Assembly: GCA_022539475.1 (NCBI GenBank)
Contig: VCMS01000047.1
Coordinates: 186,001-250,000 of the forward strand
From: Gracilaria domingensis
Taxonomy: Eukaryota; Rhodophyta; Florideophyceae; Gracilariales; Gracilariaceae
Direction of reading: 5' to 3'
DNA length: 64,000 bases
The notes below the pieces were generated by a model, which had not been told where the DNA came from, did not search any database, and saw nothing but the letters and a program-made list of their open reading frames with translations. A program made the position numbers and the translations under genes. Shown here one piece after another: positions 20,588-29,263 of this stretch; position 1 is the first letter of the stretch, and every line of letters starts with the position of its first letter.

Positions 20588-21634
20588 CTACGCCGCCACC
20601 TCGTCCATCGTGATGAAGCCGCTGTCGTCCTTGTCCAGCTCGCCGAAGCGCGCCAGCACGGCCGCCACCTCGTGCGCCTCCACCTTGCCCGACCGCACCA
20701 GCATCTGCGCCAGGAACTCGCCGCGGTCGAGGCGCCGGTCCTTGTCCTGGTCCATCAGCAGCAGCGTCTTCACGTCCATCGTCGCGCTCAGCAGCCGCCG
20801 CGTCGCCGCGCGCTGCTTCATCTTGGCGAACGCCCCGGCCACCTCGCCCACCGCCTTTGCCGCGCAGATCGTCGCAAAGCACAGCCACACCGTCATCAGC
20901 AGCTTGCTCGCGTTGCGCGTCGGCTGCAGGTCGCCAAACCCCACCGTCGACGCCGAGATCACCGTCACGTACATCGCGTTCAGCAGCGACAGCTTCTCGA
21001 GGCTCGCAAACACCGCCACCCCGACGCACAGCATCATCAGCAGCCACAGCAGCGACACCAGCAGCTCGTGCACGTCCGACTTGTCCAGCGCGCCGTCGCC
21101 GCCGCCCGCCGCGCGCGCCCCTTCCTCGCCGCCGTCCGCGTCGCCGCCGCCCATCGCCTTGAGCAGCAGCTCCTCCTGCCGGTCAATCAGCGTGCCCACC
21201 ACGAACGCCAGCATCGTCGAGATGATTGCAATCGACACAATCACGTAGTAGATCACAAACACCTTTGAGATAGCCCGCGACGGCGTGATGTCGCCGTAGC
21301 CCACCGTCGTCGTCGTCACCACGCAAAAGTACGCCGCGTCGAAGAACGACCAGCCCTCCAGCGCCATCATCATCGCAATGCCAATCACGATGTGAAACAA
21401 GATCGCCAGAATTGAGCCGATGAACACGCGACTGTTCAACTGCTCCGAGCTCTCAATATCGCGCAGCACGTCTTCGATCACCTCATTCTTCTGCTCGCCC
21501 TTGTTCAACCGCTTAGAAAGCTGACTCATCGCGTCGTATCGTCTAGACTTGCTGTGCTGTATCACCTTCTGCGCCGGCGACTGTGTCCCGTCCGCGCCGC
21601 CTACCAGCGGCGTGTCCTCCGACGCCGCCTGCAT
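20588..21634 (-). CDS. Two-pore K+ channel with EF hands (TPK type), copy 1 (GC-rich)
   Basis: 348 codons from the ATG at 21634, chosen because the copy at 24.7 kb starts equivalently (MQAASEDTPLV versus MESASEETPLL). Four membrane helices and two pore loops with K+ filters TVGYGD (110-115) and TVGFGD (230-235) are visible. A cytosolic tail carries two EF hands (DQDKDRRLDRGEF near 295, DKDDSGFITMDE near 334). This is the plant TPK/KCO arrangement: a Ca2+-activated K+ leak channel, usually vacuolar. The dibasic RSKSRR-type 14-3-3 site of land plants is not evident. GC content is very high, unlike its paralogue. It lies 192 bp upstream of the BED-Rdx gene on the same strand. Confidence 0.92.
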   Translation of the reverse strand: MQAASEDTPLVGGADGTQSPAQKVIQHSKSRRYDAMSQLSKRLNKGEQKNEVIEDVLRDIESSEQLNSRVFIGSILAILFHIVIGIAMMMALEGWSFFDAAYFCVVTTTTVGYGDITPSRAISKVFVIYYVIVSIAIISTMLAFVVGTLIDRQEELLLKAMGGGDADGGEEGARAAGGGDGALDKSDVHELLVSLLWLLMMLCVGVAVFASLEKLSLLNAMYVTVISASTVGFGDLQPTRNASKLLMTVWLCFATICAAKAVGEVAGAFAKMKQRAATRRLLSATMDVKTLLLMDQDKDRRLDRGEFLAQMLVRSGKVEAHEVAAVLARFGELDKDDSGFITMDEVAA

Positions 21635-23860
21635 GCTGCTTGTGCTTCTGCCCGTCGCTCCTCTATAACGTACTCTCGAGCAGCGCAGTGGAGCACTGGG
21701 CGCGCAGTACTTAAAGTATCGCCTGACACTTAACGCACGACTACTGCCCGCAATCAACGATGCAGAAGATACGCGAGACGGCGCCCGAATGTAGCACGCA
21801 AGAGCCGAATTTTGCCTCATCAGCAGCCAGTAGGCTTAAAAGCGTAATAACTCGGCAGCCAGAGTGCAAAAATGAATGCCAGAGCGTCGCTCTGACCTCG
21901 CCACATACCCAAACACACAGCAACGCTCTCTCGTTTTGATACGCAACCAAACGCTGTCGTGACGTGGCGGCGCACTTTCCCCACCTCGCCCTTGTTTGCA
22001 AGCGCCGGCCGTCAGTAGCCATGCGCATGGTACCGTCGTAAATGATGGCCCCACCTTAGTTTACTTTTGAATCCCCCAACGACAACTGGCTTTGGGTCGA
22101 GATAACTTTTGTCTACGAGCGATAACGAGCGATACGTTTATCGGAGAGAGAACATTTGATGATGCTTGTCAAGACCAAGATTCAATGTAGTTCGGTAAGT
22201 TCTTGTCATAAGTTCAGGGGTATGCTTCGTCGAAGCACATGGTTTGCCAGTCGAGCAATGCGGCAGATGTAATCTGTCCAGCAAAGATCGTCCTCGTCTC
22301 AGTTTTCTTCGAATTAAAACCATGCTGTGCAGGATGACAAGATCGCTACCGTCGGTTACGACGGCTGGAAATTTGGTGAATGCGGCTCAAACGTGAACCC
22401 GTCGCGTGCATCAACTACCAAGGGTACGCATTATACGATATCCCTGCAACTCGTTCCTCCTCTTGCATTAGCTGCTCTGCGCTGCTTGGTCGTTGACTTG
22501 CATACCTGCAAGTTGCAGTAGGATAGCATTTCTTGCACTGTGTGGGCCAACCCAATCAATTCCGCGCACTTTTCCTTCTGTCGTTGTATCTGTCATACAC
22601 TTACTGCACTAGCTCGGGTTCAAAACGCATACATAACATACCGTAACTTTTGTAACCTACATTTAGTGTCACTACGAGCGAGGCATCTATGATAAGTTAG
22701 TTCCACGACGATCCGAGCATATGCAAGTCTTTCACTCAACCCGAAGATCTGTGAAGACGACGCAACACAACGAACACCAACAGCTTTGTCACAACGGCTT
22801 GATCCAAGCAAATTTACTCTGCCACGAAAAAGGACAGGTCTGCCATTCTCTGGCTCCGGCGAATGACAACTAATTCTTCGTTTCTGGAAAGGGCTAGCCT
22901 TCCTGTCTCCTGTTACAAAACCCGTATCTCCGCCGCAGTCCATCGCCGCTTCATTCGATGAAACCCATTATAACGAATTCCACTGCGCTTCCAACATGAC
23001 GTTTTCTTCTAGCCCTGAACATTCGCATACACGAGATCAAGTACACATCTGATCTCTTGGATGTGCAGTCACGCACAAGGAACCGATGTTGGTATTTGTC
23101 TAGTCCTTACTACACGTCTGTAAGCGCTTAGTTCTTCCCATCAAAAGAGATGCTGAGATGCGATTGTTGCAGACCTATATCGCCATACCTATAAGAAGCC
23201 AGAGGCCGACACTTCGAACATTGCTCCCCGACATAAACAACTTCCTCAGGAATTTACTTGTCCATTCGTAAAACAAACGTCTCTCTCTCTCTCTCTCTCG
23301 TGGAACACAAAAACGCTTTAAACTATACAACATAAGTCTTGAGAGTTAGGATACCAACGGAAAGATAACGACGTGCTTAAACTTCCTTCTACGAAACGAT
23401 GACAATCACCGTCAGTGAACAGTAACGACCCTGGATGTCTCTCTCTCTCTCTCTTTTTTATGGGTATCCTAGCCTAATTACGGCGCAGTATGGAGCGTTT
23501 CTGATGAAAGTAACGCTCTCTCACTAAGAAAGCCATTACCACCCTGGATGAGAGAGAGAGAGATGATCGATCTTGAGTGGCCAATGTGGTACATGCGGAG
23601 CGCCTTGTCGTGGTGTGCCCCACTGCCGACGGTCTCTAGAGGATGAATGAAGAGAGTAGTGGGAGGAAGAAAGCGATAAGCGTCGGTAGCGAAACGCACC
23701 GGGTCGGAAACATCTATGATATCTAATATTTCTCATCGTAGTCCAGTAAATGTAGTACGGTTACTTCATTGTGGTCAGTGGTTGCGATGTAAAGGTATAA
23801 TAGGTCGTTGGGTCTTGAGCAAACCCACGCATAGGAGCGGAATTATCTCCCCCGTGTCCA

Positions 23861-23897
<37 letters not shown>

Positions 23898-24685
23898 ATG
23901 ATCTAACGGTCGGCCAGCTTCCTGATTGCCGTTGCGAACCTGGAAGGTATGCCTATGCCTACAAATCAATCATCAGAAGCCAGTCCTACTGCTGGTTCTT
24001 TCTTCTTCTTTTTCAGTCAGTCCTATACCCCTTATTTCGGAGTAGCGGGAGAGCTATCTCTATTACATGTAGCTCTCTCTCTCCTATTGAAGCCCAACAA
24101 CTTTGACGGCCACTGCTTAATCATTTCTGTCATGGCTTTGTCCTGTCTCTCGCGTATTGTCAGTACAGTAGCTCATTTCGACGAGATACTGTTGGTTCCT
24201 TTGCTTGTCAAGTCGAATGAATAAATGGATGAATCAATCAATCTAAGAACAAGGGAAAGAAGAACTTCTCACGACAGTCCGTCAATCCTCTCAAAAAAGA
24301 AGAACGGAAACAACAATCCCAAACGGACTTGTCGCCGCTGTTGCTTTACAAGAAACCAATATCGCTCAGATTGGACTCTCGGCCTACATCACATAACAAA
24401 TCCTTTGCCTTTCCTAGAGCAACGCTCTGGACCTTTCTTTTTCCGACAAAGAAAAAACTTATGTCACGTTCATAAGGAATCAAATACTATCTAGAAACGA
24501 GCAAGGACTGATACCTGTTTTAAAAGATAATAAGTTCCTTACTTCATTTCCATCGATACCTGCCACATACTGTGGGGATATTCTGGGATTTCAGCAGCAA
24601 TGGCAGTCTTTATCGAAACCCTCAAACAAATATATCTCTTGAGCAGAACAATTCCATGTCAACTTCAATAGCTTTTTTAGCGACA
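21635..24685. other. Gene-free spacer between the two channel genes
   Basis: No gene supported. The GC-rich block ends within the first ~100 bases. It contains several CT/GA microsatellites (23282-23299, 23438-23453, 23551-23562, 23867-23894), one complete copy of the dispersed CT-ended repeat, and the likely promoter of the first channel gene. Confidence 0.55.
23438..23540 (+). repeat. Dispersed CT-ended repeat, copy B, with 10-bp flanking duplication
   Basis: 103 bp beginning in a CT run, then TTTTTTATGGGTATCCTAG and a body matching 7962-8056. It is bounded by identical 10-mers ACCCTGGATG at 23428-23437 and 23541-23550, which look like a target-site duplication. A GA run follows immediately. 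Confidence 0.65.
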
Positions 24686-25765
24686 TCACGCAATTTTGGA
24701 GGCTGTCGATGAGGAACTTGTCGCTGCATCCGTTTGACAATCCCCTGGCGTAATATATCCGTCGTGATTTCCATCCAGTTCGTCAAACATTGCCATTAAC
24801 TGATTTAGATCTTGCTCGCTCACCCTACCAGTTCGAGTAAGCATCTCCACGAGGAATTGTACCTTATCCACCCTCCTGTTATGATTTCTATCAAGATACC
24901 GTAGGCTTCTCATATCCAGAGTGGCCCCCATCAGTCTTCGAGTGGCTGCCCTTTGCTTCATCTTAGCAAATGTATGGGCAATGTCACCAATGAATTTTGC
25001 AACGCAAACTGTGGAGAAGCACAACCAAACTGTCATGATCCACTTCGTTTCTTTTCGTGTGGGTTCATAATCCCCGAACCCAACGGTTGAAGTGGAGATG
25101 ACTGTGACATATAGGGCGTTTACAAGCGATAAATTTTCTAGTTTCACAAATGTCAACACTCCGATAGCAATGAGAACTAGTACCAAGACAAACGATAATA
25201 AAAGTTCGTCCTTCTCCAATGTGCCCAGCAAACCTTGGGTCTCTGCCCAGTTGAAGCACTCATCTTCACCAAGTGCATGCAGCACGGACTCCTCTTGCCG
25301 GTCAACCAGTGCACCTAGTGCATATGCGAGCAGAAAGGAGATGATCCCAATAGATGCCAACGAGTAGTATATTACAAACAACTTTGACACTTCTCGTTTG
25401 GGTGTGATATCACCATACCCGACTGTTGTGGTTGTTACTACACAGAAATATGCTGAGTTGTAAAACGTCCATCCCTCAAGCCAACGCATTACAACAACAC
25501 CACTTGCTAGATGAAGCAATATTGCAAGTATAGCCAAAGCGAGCATCTGCCCATTGAACAGTTCATCTCTCTCGATTTCTCGCAAGACATCTTCGACATC
25601 TTCATGACGATTCTCTCCCCTGTTCAAGCGACCCCAAGAACGAAAAAGGGCTTTGGAACGCCCAGAATTTCGAGATGACAAGATATGCGATGAGCGTGAA
25701 GGGCGTTGCAATAGGTGTCCAGGAAACACTGACAGTAATGGCGTCTCTTCTGAAGCTGATTCCAT
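24686..25765 (-). CDS. Two-pore K+ channel with EF hands (TPK type), copy 2 (AT-richer)
   Basis: 359 codons from the ATG at 25765. It has the same architecture as the gene at 20.6 kb: pore filters TVGYGD and TVGFGD, DRQEE after the first pore pair, the shared segment AKMKQRAATRRL after the last helix, and two C-terminal EF hands (DRNHNRRVDKVQF, DGNHDGYITPGD). A short Ser/Thr-rich tail follows. The linker between the two halves differs from copy 1 (acidic and aromatic rather than Gly-rich). Codon use is AT-richer than copy 1. Both copies keep intact filters and Ca2+ ligands, so both should be functional; different regulation or membrane location would be a reasonable guess. Confidence 0.92.
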   Translation of the reverse strand: MESASEETPLLSVFPGHLLQRPSRSSHILSSRNSGRSKALFRSWGRLNRGENRHEDVEDVLREIERDELFNGQMLALAILAILLHLASGVVVMRWLEGWTFYNSAYFCVVTTTTVGYGDITPKREVSKLFVIYYSLASIGIISFLLAYALGALVDRQEESVLHALGEDECFNWAETQGLLGTLEKDELLLSFVLVLVLIAIGVLTFVKLENLSLVNALYVTVISTSTVGFGDYEPTRKETKWIMTVWLCFSTVCVAKFIGDIAHTFAKMKQRAATRRLMGATLDMRSLRYLDRNHNRRVDKVQFLVEMLTRTGRVSEQDLNQLMAMFDELDGNHDGYITPGDCQTDAATSSSSTASKIA

Positions 25766-26601
25766 TAAAGGAACTCAATGGAACTTTGTCCAGCCAACCA
25801 ATGTCCTCGCAGCAATTTCTGAAGACGACTTGGTTCAAAGAAAGTGCACTGTAGATACGAGTTTAGAACATGTGCGAGAACATCTGCGTCATCCTTTACA
25901 GAAGACCTGTGCTCAGAAAGTGCTGACTTACCGTGGTAACAGTGAAGTCAGAGATTAATGCAGCATTGCCTGAGACGTTTCCCATTTTTTTGCCCAACGG
26001 GGATATCCAAAGAATGCGAGCCGCCATTCCGCGAGATTATGCCGCGTAACCTATCTCCGTTAGTTCACTAACTTCGGACAATCCGGTCCGGTGTATTGCT
26101 TAGCTTCTTGCGAAACCTGTACCGGTACAACCGAAAACCCTTCACGGTGGTTAATGATATGGGCCACACCATTTCGAAGTGTTCTTAGCTCCGAGTATGT
26201 TACTTGTTCTCTTTCGAAAGGGCGCAACACAAGCGTCAGAGCGCGTACTTTTCTCTTGCTTTCTTCGTTTCAGTTTCTTGGTAGAAGGTTGCATTATCCT
26301 TGGTATTGCGAGTGCGAAACTCTGGCAATTGGTAGGCTGTAATCCAGTCGACAAGTTTTGTAAAGTTAGCTTTTCTCGACGAAAGATTGGTGACATCACC
26401 AAAGAGGCTAAAAGCGAGAAAAAGTCGTTTGTCCCGAGGCAATATGATCAGATTGGTTTGACCAAATAGAAATCTTAACAGCCACAACCTATTCGGCGAC
26501 CATGATACATTTGATTTCAATTCAATATAGTTGCACGAGCAGTTAAAGACGTGTACTTGAATTATGTTTCAAGTTGCTGCACACGGACACCATGATACGT
26601 G
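25766..26601. other. Spacer between channel copy 2 and RING-LON gene
   Basis: No gene supported. It should contain the promoter of the channel gene and the 3' end of the RING-LON gene's neighbourhood. No repeats of note. Confidence 0.45.
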
Positions 26602-27894
26602 TTACTGGATACAACATTCACGGCTTTCTAGTCCCGAAGGCCCCAATAAAGACTCCCGAAAACGAAGCACGATTTTCTCCATCTCTAGCAATCTCGTCTT
26701 GGAGTTACTAAGCTCGAGAAAATGTTGCCGTTCGTTCAGGTCAGAGACTAACATACCCGCTAACCACATTCCCAAAGCGGCCGCACCTTGAACTTCGGTT
26801 GGAACCTGACCCGCGCGCTGCAGGGCATGTCTTATGGGTGGCAAACGGGCACCTCGTTCCAGCAGACCGTTCAATATTTCTCGCACTCTTACTTCCACCT
26901 GTCGCACGTCATCGCTATCCGTATCCTCGGTGTCTTCGAAGACCTCAGTCCTTCCGACAAAGTAGCCATCCACTTCAATGCGACCTTTCAGACTAAATCG
27001 CTCTCTGGCCACAGTTTGTATGAGAGATCGCCCATCCGGGAATCTTTCCACTTTGGTAACTTCTAACACGCAGCCAACATCACAAAGTTCAGAGCCGCCT
27101 TCCGATCCGCGTTTCAATGCGACCAACCCGAACTTGCGGCTCCCCTGCATGATGCGTCGCAACATGAGCTGATACCGAGCTTCAAAAATATGCATAGGGA
27201 AGCGTTGCATTGGAAACACAACCGCATTGAGCGGGAAGAGTGGCAAACGATTCAAAGCGTTTTCCGCAGACGGTGCGTCGGCTTGAGATTCTTTCCGGCG
27301 CACCTCATACTCCTCTGGAAAGCAATGCATGATCGCCGTCCGAAGTACATTGGTTATCGGCATAACAGATGGGTCCTCCAGATGCAATATGCTCCGACAC
27401 ATTGGACAGGAATCAGACACATCCACAGCGCGAGATAAACAGCTTCTGCAAAATGTGTGGCCGCACGCAGTGGTGACTGGTTCATACAAGAGTTTTGAAC
27501 AGATGATGCAGTCAAGGTGCTCTGCAAGATTGATGAGGAAATCGTCTCTATCGATTCGACATCGCTTGGCGGCTCTCTCCGTGTCACCCTCATTCTCACC
27601 ATTTGGAGAGCTGTCTCGTGCTCTGGTGTCGGCTCCTTTGCTTAGGCTGTTTTCGTAAAATCTGTTGCGACGCTCGCTTGACTTGATTGTGCTATAAACA
27701 GTTTGGAAGTCTTCTCGCAGCCGCTCGTCATGGGCAGAATCTTGTATGGCCTTCTCGACCAGGGCGAGCGCGGCTGTAGATCGTCCAAGAGTGAGCAAGG
27801 CGTTGCTTCGCTGTTTGATGCACTCGAAACCAACACATGCGCCAATACATACGCACTCGGCAGTGTTCACCGGGGAGCTTGTTTTCGGCGGCAT
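26602..27894 (-). CDS. RING-LON protein (LONRF-like E3 ligase)
   Basis: 430 codons from the ATG at 27894. The N-terminus holds one TPR-like helix pair (RSNALLTLGRSTAALALVEK, about 29-48). A C3HC4 RING spans about 129-168 (CIIC, CGHTFCRSC, CPMC). A LON substrate-binding domain spans about 213-415, starting LPLFPLNAVVFPMQ and IFEARYQLML. This RING-plus-LON order matches LONRF-family ubiquitin ligases and differs from Lon protease, which has AAA and protease domains absent here. A cytosolic protein-quality role is known for family members; substrates here are unknown. Confidence 0.87.
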   Translation of the reverse strand: MPPKTSSPVNTAECVCIGACVGFECIKQRSNALLTLGRSTAALALVEKAIQDSAHDERLREDFQTVYSTIKSSERRNRFYENSLSKGADTRARDSSPNGENEGDTERAAKRCRIDRDDFLINLAEHLDCIICSKLLYEPVTTACGHTFCRSCLSRAVDVSDSCPMCRSILHLEDPSVMPITNVLRTAIMHCFPEEYEVRRKESQADAPSAENALNRLPLFPLNAVVFPMQRFPMHIFEARYQLMLRRIMQGSRKFGLVALKRGSEGGSELCDVGCVLEVTKVERFPDGRSLIQTVARERFSLKGRIEVDGYFVGRTEVFEDTEDTDSDDVRQVEVRVREILNGLLERGARLPPIRHALQRAGQVPTEVQGAAALGMWLAGMLVSDLNERQHFLELSNSKTRLLEMEKIVLRFRESLLGPSGLESRECCIQ

Positions 27895-29263
27895 GGCTAC
27901 GGTGACCGCACAGCACGCACTCTATGTTGAGATGTGATACGACGCGAGCTCCACAATGCTTCACGCCAAAGTTGAACGACGTTCTCAAGGAACCTGTGTG
28001 GCAATCTGTACAAGTGAGTGGCGAAAGTAAGATTCCAGATACGGCAATGGGAGAGAGATGTTGTACATCACTGGGAAGCTGCCTGCGAGAGTTGCGAGGC
28101 CTACGACATCGAAAGTTACCAAAGGTACCAGAACAGACGGACGGAGCAGGGCGTTGAGATGCCCCGCAGGGCCTGCAAAAAAGGGGACACGTGCCAACGG
28201 AAAAGCGCGACAGCGCGATGTAGGACGACTTGCTCCATGACTTCCTAAGGGTGTGAGCTGCGGATAGAGTGGAAACATGGGTTGTTGCAACTCCGCGCTC
28301 CCTTTCGCAAATCAATGGACCATTTCAGCGCTTTGCAAATTCTCCGCGTTTTCCTTTTCATATGCATTTTGTATGTGTAACTCAAAAGTTTATGTACCCG
28401 TGGTCTGCCCGTGGTACGCACGTACAGTTGCTTCGTTGCCGAGTAAGGCGAGTAGAGAACAACTTGACTTTTTCGCTATCATCTTCAAACTCTGTACTCG
28501 ACAAATGTCCGTCCTCCCACTCCAGTGGAGCGGTATAACCTTCGGTACCTTCGTTGTCTAGAGAAGGTGCAACTGCAGCTGTGCTGTACAGTTGTACTCT
28601 GCAGAGTCTGCACTGCACCGCAATTGATGCGCGCTGCCGATTGCAGCTGCTCACACGGCGACGCCTTCATACCGGTGGTTATCGAGCACTCGCCGTATCG
28701 GGTACCGTCGTATCTTCTTCTCGAATGCGGACAAGACAAACACTTGCTAATCCTAGATTGAAGCACTTCCGTAAAGAAGTTCTCTCTCATGAACGAGGTC
28801 AACATCAACGGAGATACAGTGCCTGATCCAAGTCAGGGACGAAGATTTTTGTATTTCAGCTGAGCAAGCCTTTCTCGGCAAGAGGCGTTTTTCAACGTGC
28901 TTGAGAAATACCTCTTGTCGAGAAACGCTGGTTCTCGTTGCCAATTGTGCTACATTCGCACCGTTCGGGTTCCTATGCAGATAGCAGTTCTTTTCTAGCT
29001 GCCTTATACCAGGAACTATAGTCATGTTATGTTACGTAGACTGAGAGTGGCTGCCTTTCAAGCATGGTTAAGACAGCCCTCGCCGAGTGGAAGCATTGCT
29101 CTAGTGACTGCTTCCTAGTGCGGCGGTGGTTTAGGACCTACTCTACTTAACAATGCCGTTGCACTATGTCTCCATGACTACTAGCTGCAAACGGACATCG
29201 ACGCGCATGCAAAATTGACGTCAAACATCACCATTTGATGTGATCGATACTCAAAAAGTTACT
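27895..29263. other. Spacer with a strong stem-loop
   Basis: No protein gene is supported. It holds the RING-LON promoter region and a strong imperfect hairpin at 28868-28928, listed separately. Confidence 0.5.
28868..28928 (+). repeat. 61-nt imperfect hairpin
   Basis: Arms 28868-28893 and 28903-28928 pair over 26 positions (21 Watson-Crick, 3 G-U on the plus-strand RNA, 2 mismatches) around a 9-nt loop. The shape resembles a small-RNA precursor or a tiny foldback element; nothing shows that it is transcribed. Confidence 0.6.

Noticed and set aside
23500-23535. Hammerhead-ribozyme-like core (CTGATGA then GAAA) in repeat copy B
   Set aside because: The stem II closing pair does not form and copy A reads CTGTGGA, so the core is not conserved.
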